From Kuschelorhynchus macadamiae (Eukaryota > Arthropoda > Insecta > Coleoptera > Curculionidae): DNA of 64,000 bases. The stretch covers positions 1,550,001-1,614,000 of the forward strand of contig JAUTXW010000108.1 in NCBI GenBank assembly GCA_030620095.1, given 5' to 3'. Below are positions 34,535-48,359 of the stretch, piece after piece. Position 1 is the first letter of the stretch. Each line of letters opens with the position of its first letter. The position numbers and the translations under genes are program-made. The notes beneath the pieces are model-generated. The model saw only the letters and a list, made by a program, of their open reading frames with translations, searched no databases and was not told where the DNA came from.

Positions 34535-36210
34535 ATATACTATCTTTTCAAACATTTTTATTGGATGCCATTTTCTTCCAATGCCATATTTGATTTTGGG
34601 TACAATTTAAAATGCAGCAATTTTGTTACGTCATGTTGAATTCGCACCAGTTTATTAATATATCATATTTAATTTTTTTCCAAAATTTACAGTTAATTGA
34701 ATAAGAAGATTTTTTTACGTTCATTTTTTTAACATGTTATTTGGCCGTCAACTTGTTCCGCTATCTTGAATTCGTCACACAACTTTACGAGCTTATCTCT
34801 ATGTCACACTTAATGCTTGCACAAAATTTCGAATTAATCTAATAAGTGGTGTTTTCAGGCTGATTTTTTTAACTATTTTATTAGGCCACCATTTTGTTTT
34901 GCTATCTTATATTCATACCAAAATGTTATTATTTCATTATTATGTAACACTTGATTTTTTTGCAAAATTTGAGGTAAATTGGATAATTAGTATTTTTTAG
35001 TAATAATTTTTTAACGTTTTAGTAGGCCGCCATCTTATTCCGGCATATTTGATGTTTACCAAAATATTAACAGATCAAGTTGAGCCTTAATTTGTTTCCA
35101 AAGTTAGTTTGAAGTCAATCGGATGAGTAGTTTTTAAGCTATGCCCCGAACTGACAGACAGACAGTCAAACCGATAGGTAGACCGACGGAATTGATAAAA
35201 TATATATGTTTTGGGATCTAGGGATGCTAAAACGCGAAGATATGTAAAACCTGCTAGGGTGATTGTTTGGGATTACAACACATTTATTTGGCCGCTATTT
35301 TGTTCCGCCATCTTGAATTAGTACCACACTTTTACTAGGTCATCTCTATACTACAATTAGTTATGGCACACAATTTGAAATCAAACCATTAAGTAGTGTT
35401 TTCAGGCTGAATTTTTGAATATTTTATTAAGCTGCCATGTTGGATTCTTACCAAAATTTTACCTTGGATAAATAGTTTTTAAAGTAATAAATTTTTTAAC
35501 GTTTCATTAGACCGCCATCTTGTTCCGGATAACTGGATTTTAACCAAAATATTACCAGTTAATCCCTATATGAGCCTTAATTTTTGACTAAAATTTGAAA
35601 TCGACCTCATGAGAAATTTTTAAGCTATGCCGCTATAACTGATAGACATATTTTTGGCATCTAGGGACGCCAAAACGCGAATATGTGTAAAACCTGAGAG
35701 AGTGATTTTTTCAGATTACAAAAATTTTATTTGGCCGCCATTTTGTTTCTCCATCTTGAATTAGTACCACACTTTTACTAGGTCATCTCTATACTACAAT
35801 TAGTTATGGCACACAATTTGAAATCAGTTCATTAAGTAGTGTTTTCAAGCTGAATTTTTAAATATTTTATTAAGCTGCCATTTTGTTCCGCCATGTTGGA
35901 TTCGTACCGAAATTTTACCAGTTGATTCTTATACAATACTTGACTTTTGTGCAAAATTTGAGATAAATTGGATAAGCACTTTCTTAGTATAAATTTTTTT
36001 AACATTTCAGTAGGCCACCATTTTGTTTTGCCATATTGAATTTTTACTAAAATGTTACCCCCGTCTCCATATGGCCCTTAATTTTTGACCAAAATTTGAA
36101 GTAAATCGATTAAGTAGTTTTAGCTATGCCGACAGACCCACAGACAGACAGACAGACAGACCAACAGAATCGAGACAACATGTTTTTCGTCATCTAGGGA
36201 CCTTGAAGTA
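34535..36210 (+). repeat. Dispersed repeat R, copy d, with internal ~443-bp duplication
   Basis: The longest copy: it starts CAAACATTTTTATTGGATGC and carries about ten GCCATTTTG-type units. It contains three tail modules (near 35120-35280, 35620-35720 and 36110-36200), each with AGCTATGCC and CATCTAGGGA boxes. Two segments beginning near 35291 and 35734 are nearly identical for over 150 bp, indicating a tandem duplication of about 443 bp. Noncoding. Confidence 0.65.
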
Positions 36211-36235
36211 AAAATTAATAATGTAATTTTATCCA

Positions 36236-36625
36236 ATTTCTTTAGAGCTCAAGGAAAAGCCGTTATTATCAGCTATTAAGAAGAAAAAACGTTTACATTG
36301 GGAAAAATCGAAATTTTCCTGGACAACAGAAATGTGGAGTAATATTATCTTTAGGGACCTATCGAATTTGATGTCGGTGCGCCCTGTCATACTGTGGTTT
36401 GTGGACCATGACATAAAAGTTTTATCGAGCAGCTTAGACTTGAATGTCATTGAAACTTTATGTCATCAGATGAAGAAGACTTTACGTAACGGTCTTAAAC
36501 GTGCAGTTGTGGCATTAAAGGCAAAAATCGCGCAAATCTGGGACTCTTTCACTCCAGAATATTGCAAGACTTTAGTAGATTCCATGCCAAAATGCATACA
36601 AGCCGTTATTGCCGCAAAAAATTAA
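36236..36625 (+). pseudogene. Tc1-type transposase relic (C-terminal end)
   Basis: Begins within KRLHWEKSKFSW and jumps by internal deletion to SLDLNVIETLCHQMKKTLRN, which corresponds to the catalytic SPDLNPIENLW region of Tc1 transposases (the catalytic Glu of NVIET is retained). It ends IWDSFTPEYCKTLVDSMPKC followed by IQAVIAAKN and a stop, a typical Tc1 C-terminus. The first two catalytic Asp residues are missing. Confidence 0.75.
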
Positions 36626-36773
36626 TGTTTGATTTAAATTATAAGATTTAACTGTGTCCGAATATTTATTTGTCACCAGATTTTGTTATGTTGTTATCTA
36701 GTTTATGCAAAATAAAATAATTATTATTTACGATCGGACTTTAAGGTTAGGTAATATGTCATTGGTTTTCGCA

Positions 36774-36849
36774 GTCAGGAAGACAAAAAAACAGTTTAAA
36801 TCATACATAAATATGTTTTTTTTTTACATTTCGCACATCGTCCGAACAT
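36774..36849 (+). repeat. Short dispersed repeat shared with 58125-58199 (inverted)
   Basis: TCAGGAAGACAAAAAA, GTTTAAAT, CATAAATATGTTTTTT and ACATCGTCCGAACAT are shared in the same order with the minus strand at 58199-58125. Nature unknown. Confidence 0.5.
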
Positions 36850-39786
36850 TTAATTGTTAAAACTCGTATAAATTTCCATCAGGTAGTCTTAAAACGATAA
36901 TTCTACGTGTTTATGCAAATTTTGGACGTGTCAGACATCGTTCAAGTCACCATGATAAATTTACCTGATCAGTATTTAAGCCTCTAGAGGTTATTAAAAC
37001 CTACAAGTATATATATGCCTTGAAATTAGTTTTTGAAAGACTTACTAAGTGTTTTACGCTGAAGTATGTTAATCTTCCAACAGTCAGCCACTTGCTTTGC
37101 ACCAGATAAATGGGTGATTTGAGACGTGATTGTATTTGAATTCCTGTTGAAACTGTAGCATATTTAAAATTTGCCTTAAATTTATGCTACTATTTTTGTT
37201 TTTTATATTAGGTGAAACCAGCATTTTTTTAAATCAATAAATGTGTTTCTCATGTTTTTAGGCAACCACCCGTATTGCTCGGGCATCTGACGTCACTAGG
37301 TGACTTTAATTTTTAAATTATGCATGCTTAAAATATCTGACACACAGTCTTCCGGTTCGTCTCCTCGAGGGCAGACCTTTGTATTATTAACATAAGTGGT
37401 TCCACGTGTTCGGTTCTGCTGCTTTATTCCGGGGGGAAACAGGAGACTCAACCGCTTAGTGTCGAAACTAACGACCGCGCTATAAAGGGAGCAAACGCTG
37501 TAAACATGTGAGGCCTAGTTGTTCCTGCATTCTATCCCCTTCGTCTGCCGCAGTTCTACAAAGAATATTAGCGTAATGGCCTCTATGTGGCGGGAGTGGG
37601 AGGGGTAAGGTGATAGCTTGAAAGAAAAGGTTATCTGGTGAGACCAGTAGTACTCTCAAGGGGCATCAAGTGGTCATCAAGGAGCATTCAGTGGACAGAA
37701 CCACGTGTTCGACCAGTTCCCAGGATGCACCCCAGAATGAGCTGACAAATTGTTCCAGCAGGAACAGAAGTCAATAATCCAATTACCATACCAAAAGATC
37801 TGACAGAATTGACATCTAGTTCAATGTTTTTATTTAACTCGTTTAGGTTGTTTTCTTTTTGCCCAGTTTTCTTATGCAAATCTTGGTTGGAAGTCACCTT
37901 CCTGTGGCTGACTAGATCGGATGGCCCGTTAGTGAAGTTGGGGTTTCCTAAATCTACATTTTGGGGATTTCAGCAGTTTGAGCATTTTAGACTCAATTTT
38001 GTGAATATAACCTGTTGAGTTATAAAAAAACGTGACCACATCTTGAGGTTGTAGAAGACTTATTTCTGTGTTAGGCATGTAGTTTTTCCTGATGCAATTC
38101 AAGTGTATTTAACAAGATGCACACGATTACCTAATAGAGAGGCCATAGTTTCTAGCTATATGGTTCTCCTGGCATGTCTGGTTAATATATAACTGCATTA
38201 ATATAGATGTATATACTTCTAAGTATTAAACTGAGATCTCGGAGGGTTTAAACTGAAGAATTTATTTATTTTTCAAATTTACTGTAGAATGTAATCAAAA
38301 CTGACACTAAATTAGTAGGCTCTAATAAACAAGCTCATTAACCTGTTGTCAAAGGTAGACAAAACTGTGGTAGTGTAAAGTTACCAAATATTTTTAAAAT
38401 AAAAACTAATTTTTAGTGTCTCTATGTTAACTTGACTGATCTCCATAACCTATATATTAATATATTGACAAGTATCTTGGTTTTTAATAACAATAAATCA
38501 AGTGGTGCCCCAAATTCTGAAATGGTAAGTACAGCCTAACTCACCACCAAACGCTCTCCGATGAACAGCTTCCGTTCGCAGTGGTATTATTTCAAAAATA
38601 CTGAGTCTACCGTAGGCACTCTCACTTAGTGAACTAGCCATCTTATCTAAATATAGACCAAAAAATTTAAAAGGAACACCCCGCAAAACCTTTGAAAGTA
38701 TCATCATACAGAAAATACTGGTGCATAAAAAGCTACTTTTGAAGCAGGAATAAAATTTTCTGGCTAGTCGACAATAAAAACCTTATTTGACATTTTGTAT
38801 ATTTTTTTCTCCCCAAGTGACTTGAAAAAATGCTCTCACCAAAGACACATGCTCAATAAATATTTACATTTTTGCATGCCAAACTGACGGCATAGGCGAG
38901 AATATCTGCATTTTGTTTATACCAATGCTGGGTTAATTAAGAATCAGTTTTGATAATTTTTTTGGTCTAAAAGTTGATGTTATCAATCATAAGGCCTAAG
39001 TGAAATGCAAACACTTTTACAGCTTTTCTTACATGTAAATAATAAAAAAGTAAAAATAAAATAATGCCAATTTGTAGCCGGCAACGTGGCACTCGAAACA
39101 AAATGGCGTCGCTTCCTGTTATTTCGCACATTATTTTAACCTACCAATAATAATTTCCGAGGCTGGGACGACGTAATTGAGTTGTAATTGCTAAATCGAC
39201 TGGACAGTTTCAATTTGATACTAGGTATTTACATAGAGTTCATGATGCTCGTGGTTCACAACGGGACATGTTCAAAATTAAATAAGCAAAGTACTTAATA
39301 ATAGAACAAAGGGAAAATAAGTAATAAATAAATAAAAAAAAATCTCGACTGCTTAATATTATCAATTTGAATCTGAACTGATGAAATTCAACTTTGGTAT
39401 ACGGTCTGTCTATTAAGAAATGTAGTGTCCTTCTACAAATAGTGTAGTCAGACGTTGAAATAAGTATATACCAGAATATAAAAAATATGCCTACAGTACC
39501 ACATACCTGCTGCCATATATAAACTTTTGATTTATGGTAGACAGTATTATTCCAGCCAAGGTCAAAATTTTTAATTGCTTGAAATAGTCTCGACACGAAT
39601 CTGTACATGAAAGACCACACAAAATTCAGATTGCATACTTTTAAAACTAAAAGAATGTATATACCAGAATATAAAGAAATATTGAATAATAAACCGACAT
39701 CCTGCTGCCATATATAAACAAACCAATTTTTTTTTAACTTTCAACATAGATTTTCTATATGATTTCCCCATCTTGGGTTTTCATCA

Positions 39787-39791
<5 letters not shown>
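36850..39791. other. Intergenic; possible unique host sequence
   Basis: No recognisable coding region. The frames 37688-37897, 37809-38018, 38498-38707 and 39240-39620 lack domains. The part 37260-37760 is less AT-rich and has promoter-like elements (separate entry). The rest is AT-rich with no repeat family noticed. Confidence 0.3.
37288..37520 (+). promoter_or_regulatory. Promoter-like stretch: CRE palindrome and TATA box
   Basis: A perfect CRE palindrome TGACGTCA lies at 37288-37295 and a TATAAAG box at 37481-37487 in a GC-rich context (GCGCTATAAAGGGAGC). CCACGTG E-box-like sequences are also present. No gene is recognised downstream, so this is weak. Confidence 0.2.

Positions 39792-39883
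<92 letters not shown>
39792..39883. repeat. (TA)n microsatellite
   Basis: Pure TA tract of about 46 units directly before the TACTCCTTCACGGATGG motif of a Penelope fragment. Confidence 0.97.
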
Positions 39884-39884
<1 letters not shown>

Positions 39885-40029
39885 TCCTTCACGGATGGAA
39901 AAATATATACATATATATATATATATCGCCAAAGTCACATTTAGCATTTTCGAAGTTTTCTTTCTCAAGTATATATATATATATATTATATATATCGTTA
40001 TTTATGTTTTCCGGATGGTGCTGTTGTTG

Positions 40030-40063
<34 letters not shown>

Positions 40064-40256
40064 ATGGCTTCTCGGATTATATATGTTCTATATTGGCAAT
40101 CTTACACCCATCGAAATATATTTTGTGGCCGGTTTCCTGATGATGTAGGAATAAAGCTGAAGTTGTTTGTTTATTTCTGATGCTGAGTTTATGCTCTTCC
40201 ACTCATGCTGATATTCGCCTGTTATTTTGCCCTACGTACAACTTTTCACAGTATAC
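39884..40256 (-). pseudogene. Penelope-like element fragment (GIY-YIG end) with TA expansions
   Basis: Minus-strand frame from about 40250: CEKLYVGQNNRRISA, one TGA, VEEHKLSIRNKQTTSALFLH, HQETGHKIYFDGCKIANIEH and IIREAIDIY, running into a (TA)n tract at 40031-40061. This is the GIY-YIG endonuclease domain of a Penelope-like retroelement. Beyond it come the 3' non-coding parts CTTGAGAAAGAAAACTTCG and TTTTTCCATCCGTGAAGGAG, separated by further TA tracts at 39912-39926 and 39970-39996. The reverse transcriptase part is missing. Confidence 0.7.
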
Positions 40257-40288
40257 GGATATATATATGATTTTATAGTAGTTTACCT

Positions 40289-41859
<1,571 letters not shown>

Positions 41860-42200
41860 CAGGGTGTCCGGATTTGGTTGCAAAAGCAGGGTATCTCGCT
41901 TATTTTTAAAGATAGAACCTTGCCGTTTTCACGAACCTGAGCTAATTTTTTGTGAAACTCATGAAGCCGTAAACAAAATTTTCATAGCCTTCTTCGTTTA
42001 TGAGATACAGGGCGAAATAGAAAATTTTGCATTTTGGGACCCCCCTCGTATCTCGGTTATCCTTTAACTTAACGCAAAGGGAAAAATTGCTGCTTATGCA
42101 GTTTTTCACGCTGGATTCGGTGGCGTAGTCATATTTTTCATTTGAGTTGTTGTTTTTTAGATATGACCAAAAGTTGTGTTTTCTTTTATGGGACACCCTG
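41860..42200. mobile_element. 341-bp mariner-type MITE
   Basis: Ends are CAGGGTGTCCGG (41860) and, inverted, CAGGGTGTCCCA (ending 42200), with TA at 41858-41859 and 42201-42202. An end-like ATACAGGGCG motif is repeated inside near 42005. There is no transposase. The termini resemble those of the mariner-like element at 18100-20839, but the internal sequence differs. Confidence 0.75.
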
Positions 42201-42559
42201 TATATTTGTCCAGAAATTGATTTATAATCAATATTATAGTATGGGTCTATTTTAATAAACAACATCAAAAATCCTAATTTTTATGATTATCATCCCAAAT
42301 TTTGCAGTAGGCCATGCAAAACAATGCTGTCTTTTATTTAAAGTCGTTAACAATTTCTACATCCTAACAATAAATCAAAATAAATATGTAATTAAATCTA
42401 TTTATGAAAATATGTATTGATAATTTCGCACCAAAAAAGTACCACCCACCTAGGTTTATGTAACACAAGAACAAAACAGTAATAAATTATTATATGGATT
42501 TTTATCCAGCAAAAATCAACTGTCGTATAAGAACTACAGTAACCATGGAAATGAAAAGA

Positions 42560-43590
42560 ACTGTTCAAACTGATTTCCATTTTGTTCTATGCATGCTTCG
42601 CACAATTTTCGTATTCGTTTTAGGGAATTAAGCAAAATAACGGGATGATTTTGTAAATAGTGAAAATTTTCTCTTATTGCATTTTCTAAATCTTGGACAT
42701 TATCATAGTGGTCTTTGTAAATTCTATTTTCCAGATATCCCTATAGAAAGAAATCTAAAATCAACAAATCTGGGGACCTAGGGGGTCATCTTATAGGTCC
42801 ATTTATTCCGATCCATTGATTCGTAAAATTATTGTCCAGAAATAATCTCGTCATTCCAGAATTGTGTGCAGGAGCACCGTCCTGTTGAAAATAAATTTCG
42901 TTAATTTGCGCTAGAGGAACATCGTCAAGTAATTCAGGTGTAGCTGCCTCTAAAATTTCTATATAGCGATTGGCTGTTAGATTTCCCTCAAATATATAAA
43001 ATTTTATATGTGTTCCTAATATGAAGCAGGACACATTTAGACCAAACCTGCCCTGCTGTCTTCTGGGAAATATTTGGTGTTGATTTTCCTGGGACCAGAA
43101 TCTACTATTGTGCCTTGAGTATACCAGAAGTACCGAAATGTGCTTCGTCTAATCATATAACCTTCCTTTCAAAATCTCTAACCATATCGCATCTTTCTCA
43201 AAACCAATTGCAGAAAACTACCCGACGCTTTGCATCTCCTGGCTGTAAGTGCTGCACGAGCCTAAATGTATGGGTGGTATTTGTGCTTTTTTTTTTTCTT
43301 GAACTCTAGTTTTTGGAATTCCTATGCTCTTTTCACTGGCCCTGCAAGAGTTTGTAGGGTATGCTTCTGCGTTAGCCAAAACCGTAATTTCCTCATCCTC
43401 CCGATTTTCTTTATTATATGTTTTCGTACGAGGTTTGATAAATGATCCGTGATTAAGTAAATTCTTTTTTATCCGATAAAAAGTGGATATATTAGGTTGC
43501 CTCCTTTCTGGATATCTAAATAAAAATTAAGCAATAGTATTTCAACATACCTAAAAATTAACTATTTTTCAACATATCCTTTTGGTACTC
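42560..43590 (-). pseudogene. DD41D-type mariner-like transposase pseudogene
   Basis: Minus-strand pieces in order: HTFRLVQHLQPGDAKRRVVF and LDEAHFGTSGILKAQ (first Asp, near 43150); then the frame 43034-42786 with FEGNLTANRYIEILEAATPE, IYFQQDGAPAHNS (second Asp) and NQWIGINGPIRW; after a frame change, PPRSPDLLILDFFL (third Asp, 41 residues after the second by my count); and a C-terminus ICRKLCEAC-like RIRKLCEACIEQNGNQFEQF. Several stops and frame changes. The layout is the same as in the 18.1-kb and 51.1-kb elements but a different family. No termini were found around it. Confidence 0.7.
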
Positions 43591-45838
43591 TCAAGTCATG
43601 GATTCACGACGTCGACGTCGACTTGCGTTTCTACTTTCGGTTTTCAGTTGCAGTGTTGCCGAATCGAGTTAATGATTTTTCTTAAGTTTCATGGTGAATT
43701 TGAATTTGCCGCTTCCTTTCACGAGTCACTTTACTGACTATTTCCGTGCTCGACCTTCTTGGTTGGCCAACGGTCTTCATCCCTTGGTATCGTCATTCCG
43801 GTTGGTAGTCGAGGTACTTACAACACCTCCATGTGTTGATCCGAAGAAAAATCGGGAATCATCTCGAATATACCCAGTAGTGGTGACTTGAATTTTGGTT
43901 TCTTCGCATGGATTAACTATCTGCTTTATCTGAGAGCCAAAGTAAAGTTTGTGTCTTGGAGAAAACCTGGATTTTTATCCAGCAATCTTTGGCCATGCCG
44001 GAATTAAACGTTTTGGAGTTTTTTTTTGTATAGTAACTTTGGGATTTAGTTAAGGTAAGCCGCTTATAATAATTTCACATACCTTTTTCTTCGTTTTGAA
44101 AAATGTTATGTATTTCCCAGTTTTCGTTTTTTTTTTGGAGTACTCATCCATGGTTTTCCCTCTCCTTTTAGAATCCACATGGGAGTCGACTACTAAGTTT
44201 TGGCATACCGTACCGTACCATGAGTTACGAATTATGGTCTTAAAAGAAACGTAATCTGTTGTCCCGCCTAGACTTCTTTATTTGATCCAGTTCTGTTCGA
44301 ATGCTGTTAGTTCCAGATACTGTAACTGTTCCTGTGATTTTGAAGTGATCCTCCCAGATACTATTTTTTTTATTAATTATCCATTTTTATTCATTTTTTT
44401 TACTACAAGAATTATTTAATATTATACATTTTTACATTCGATTTACAGTTTAAACGATTTATGCTATTTAAAAGTGAACCAGTTAATTAAATATTTCTTT
44501 CTAACTTTTATTTATGTAACAATAATTAAAGGCGTTAAAATTATTAATGAGTTATGTGAACTATAGTCGACTATGGGGCTTATTTAATTCTCTTTATGAA
44601 AATATTGGCATATTAAATTTCTCTCTTTTTTTTACCTATTTTGAATTATCTTATTTAAATTGTACATTTGCTATATAATATATGGTGTCATAAGTATAGA
44701 AAATTTACCTCATATTTTCATTTATCCTGCCTACACTCACCTAATTTTTATTTCAGTTTTTTTTTGCTATAGGAACTAGCTTAGACTAAAGTTTATTTAT
44801 TTTGGTTTCGCCGTTTTCCTTTATTAAATATTTATAAAAAAAACAGCGTGGCGCCTTTTTAGTAGTCTACTTGGATTATGTAATGTATTTTTTTTAAGAT
44901 TTACTTATGATTTTAAAGAACACACCATAATTTAATAATTCAATTCTAATATCTAACATCAAAGTTAATTTAATAAAACTATTTTTCATTTACCCCCGAA
45001 CCCATAGTGCTCTCCAGATTAAAAGCTGCCGTTAGCTGAGCGTAAAAAAAAACAAGGGGTATGATACGCTACAAAATTTGTCACATCAGTTGCTCCTATC
45101 GTCGTCCAATCGTAATATTAGCCCGGACGCAACATTTAAAAAATTACAATCGAAAATCGCTTTACTTAAATCGTTTTTGCCATTTCCTGTCAAAATTTTG
45201 CAGTTTGGAGTTTGAGGGGATTGATTCTAGACCTCTCATATGTAATACGATTTTGACAGTGATGTAAACAAAACATTTTTTTCCTGTGCGATATTATTTT
45301 CAAAACGACGATCCTTGCTGGTCGCATTACAAATACACGCAGCTCTCCTCGGCGATTCAAAATAGTAAAAGTCACGTATTTGACAGCGGGCAATAAAATC
45401 AAAGCATTATTGAATCGGAACTGAAAAATCGTGTGTTCAATCCGTCTAATAGTCCATTGTCAGACTTTTAACTTTGATTGTATGTGATGTGGGCGAGCTC
45501 ATTTAAAAAATAATTTCCTGTACGGTACAATGAATATAATTACCGCGAGAGAGACTCGGGTGTAATGACATCTATTAGAGCGGTAACAGTAAATTTTTTT
45601 AAATGACATTTTAATTAATTTTATATATGTATAGGGATCATTTAATGGAACAGTGATTAAGCTTTCTGCGACCTATTGCTATTAAAGTAAACAATAATAC
45701 GCGTTGTGAAACCATTTGATGCAACGGTTTTAGAACAAGTTGAATATTATTATGGTAAGAAACATAACAATGCATCAACTAAAATTATTTACTATTTAAT
45801 AATGAAACTCTATACATTTATATTTGCTGCAATAAAAC
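43591..45838. other. Intergenic; no gene recognised
   Basis: AT-rich with short incidental frames. A 24-codon plus-strand frame at about 43602 (MDSRRRRRLAFLLSVF) resembles a signal peptide by chance. 45000-45560 is somewhat richer in GC. No RNA gene or known repeat seen. Confidence 0.3.
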
Positions 45839-45863
45839 ATTATTATTATTATTATTATTATTT
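45839..45863. repeat. (ATT)n microsatellite at a LINE 3' end
   Basis: About eight ATT units. On the minus strand it is (AAT)n directly following the 3' end of the Dong/R4-like LINE. Confidence 0.9.
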
Positions 45864-48230
45864 CTCCACCTTGTTGTCTCACAGTATTCCTAAGGTTGTA
45901 TTTTATACTTACGGAATTATACCAAGTCGGTACAAAAAACAAGGAAAAAAACAACTATTGTGTATTAAGAAATGATCTAACGATATGCTAGATGTTTTCA
46001 AAACGACAAATTTCTGGATGTTGCTGTGAATGTCTGTATTAAGTCCTAATTGAGCCAAATGCGGTGTAAACGTTATTGGTATGAGACATGTTACTGATAT
46101 GACGAGAGGAACAATGATGACTCTTTCCTGTTTCCACAGCCTGTTTATTTCCAAAGCTAAGTCGGTGTATTTGACGATCTTCTCATTGTATTCTTCTTTG
46201 GATTGAAAGGTGATATCGAGTCTGTTTGCGGGAATTGTTTATCTGTGTTAATGTTAATGTCCCAGTAGAGCTTGTAGTCTTCGTTTTCAAGTATGGATGT
46301 TGGTGTATAATGGTAGTAAGGATCTGTGTTCTCCGTTAGTTTGTAGGTTGTGGCTAATGCTTGATGAACGACCTTCGTTGCTGAGTTGTGTCACGCGGTG
46401 TATTCAGTTCAGGCCATTATTCTACTTCCACTCGTTATGTGATCGATCGTTTCTCTCTGCTAGTGAGATGTCCTGCACCTGTCGTTATCAATGGGTGTGT
46501 CCTTGATGATGTGCTTTTGGTAGTTTCTGGTTGCTATGATTTTGATCTGGAAGCTAAGCAGGAAGACTTCTGTTTCGGGGAATAGATGCCCTTCTTGTAA
46601 CCACCACTTGTGACCATGTGGTCTTGCTTTATGTGGTATCTGTGTCTTCCGTGGGGTGTTTTTTCAGACCAGGTGTTCTTCTTTTCAAGTCGTGATTGGA
46701 TGTGACTGTGTGCTCTGCTGCGTGGCTCGTTTGAAACAGGACGAGAGGTGCATAATTGTTGTCTGCCTTCACTATTGCCTCGTAGAGGTTAGTTTGTTTG
46801 TTGCCGAAGAATTTTCTGAGTTCGTAAATTTGTTTCTTATTTAGCGATTGTATATCTATAATTCCCCTCCCTCTTTCTTTTCTCTTGATGGTGAGTCTTT
46901 CCTTGCATGTGTTGGCATGTAACTTCCTGTGTTTAGTGAATTCAGAACGTATGAGAATGTAAATGTTTTCTATGTCTATGTGTGACCATTTAATGATACC
47001 AAACGAATACATAAGAATATGTATGGTGAAGGTGTTAATAGCTTTCGTTAGATTTCTGGAGATTAGTTTTGCTTTTAGTAGTTTTGTGAGTCTGGTTTTA
47101 AATTCCGTCTTGAGCTCTGATTTGATATTAGTGTGGTTAATTTTGGTGCTTTGGTGTTAATTGTTTCTGTTGTAGGGAGGTCTTTCCATTATCCTTTGTT
47201 AATATGAAGTAGCTTGCAATTACTTATACCAAATTCCATTTTAATGTTTAGGGTAAACGTTTCTGTGATTTTAAGGAGTTCCTTTAGCTGTGCCTTTGTG
47301 CTTGCGTATAATTTTATGCCATCCATGTACAAGAGATGGTTTATTTTGTGTACGTTATTTTTTTAGTGTTTAATTTGGAATCCGAAGTTTCTGTTATTCA
47401 GTGGGTTTGAGAGTGGATTGAGACAGAGGCAGAACCACAAAGCGTTGAGTGAAACTCCTTGGAATTTTATGTATATTTCGGTGTGTTCTTTTTGTGGTCT
47501 CAGGTAGAGTTTAGTTTTCCACGTACTCATGATTTGCGTAAGAAATTGCCTGATGTTTTTATTGACTTTGTATAATTCTAGCACTTTGGTTAGCCAACTG
47601 TGGGGTATAGAATCAAAGGTTTTTTTATAATCTATGTAACCAGTATAAAGGTTTCTATAAGTTTTCTTGGTTTGTTCCATGATGATGCTGTCTATAATTA
47701 GCTGCTCCTTGCATCCGGGCTGTTTTTTCTGCACCCTTTTTGCTCTTCCGTTAGAATGTTTTTGTGTGTTAGATGTTGATCTATTCTCCTAGTAATTGTA
47801 GCTGTGATGATCTTATATAGGTTTGGAAGGCACCTAATAGGTCGGTAATTTGACTGGTTCTTAGTGTCCTAGTTTTTGGGTTTAAGGTATGTTATTCCCT
47901 GGGTGAGAAAACTGAGAAGTGTGCTAGGTTTTAAAGTAATTTCATTAATTTGTCGAGTAAGAGCTTCATGTGTGGAGGTAAACTGTTGGTACCAGAAGTT
48001 ATGAATGTTATCTACTCGTGCCTCCTCATTGCTTATGGTTTGTTTGGTAGAACTGTTTTTCGCTTCTTCGAAACAGGTTGTTAGCGCCCTTTCTTTCATT
48101 TGACTCTTTATAACTTCCGAGTCTTGCGGCATACAAGGATAAATTTTGCTTCAGAGTTTCAAGGATTTCTGTAAAACTGTGATCAGAGACAGACAATCCT
48201 ACATGTTTCAAGTATTACTGTATTTTGCAT
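45864..48230 (-). pseudogene. Dong/R4-like LINE with restriction-like endonuclease, decayed
   Basis: Read right to left: N-terminal part SYKESNERKGANNLFRRSEK (48211-48026); NFWYQQFTSTHEALTRQI; the transcriptase start NYRPIRCLPNLYKIITATIT; then 47734-47363 with GCKEQLIIDSIIMEQTKKTY, TGYIDYKKTFDSIPHSWL (first catalytic Asp) and LNALWFCLCLNPLSNPLN (normally QGD.LSPL). The second catalytic motif reads LLYMDGIKLYA near 47320 where MDD is usual. Next, EFTKHRKLHANTCKERLTIK and RKFFGNKQTNLYEAIVKADN (47012-46629). The C-terminal endonuclease region is NEKIVKYTDLALEINRLWKQ and RVIIVPLVISVTCLIP (46200-45909). The order and motifs fit the R4/Dong clade. Many frame breaks and a damaged catalytic motif show it is dead. 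Confidence 0.7.
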
Positions 48231-48359
48231 AGTTGTTTACTATCTTCTCACATATGTTTATTTTTTCTAGGTAAGTGACTAAATATTTTATGACCAAATT
48301 TGTTGCAGGAATCACTAGAGGGATTATGTACACGGTATTTAGGGTAAGTATATTTGTAT

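Noticed and set aside
38498..38707. 69-codon minus-strand frame in non-repeat DNA
   Set aside because: No motif, no splice context; could not be supported as an exon.
43602..43676. 24-codon frame with Arg run and hydrophobic core, like a signal peptide
   Set aside because: Too short, ends without a mature part, and lies in non-conserved-looking sequence.
42494..43983. TGGATTTTTATCCA at 42494 and 43969 as termini of the mariner relic
   Set aside because: The sequence is itself a palindrome and flanking bases do not match as inverted repeats.
45706..45975. 89-codon plus-strand frame across the (ATT)n tract
   Set aside because: The frame is a translation of microsatellite and the antisense of the LINE 3' end.
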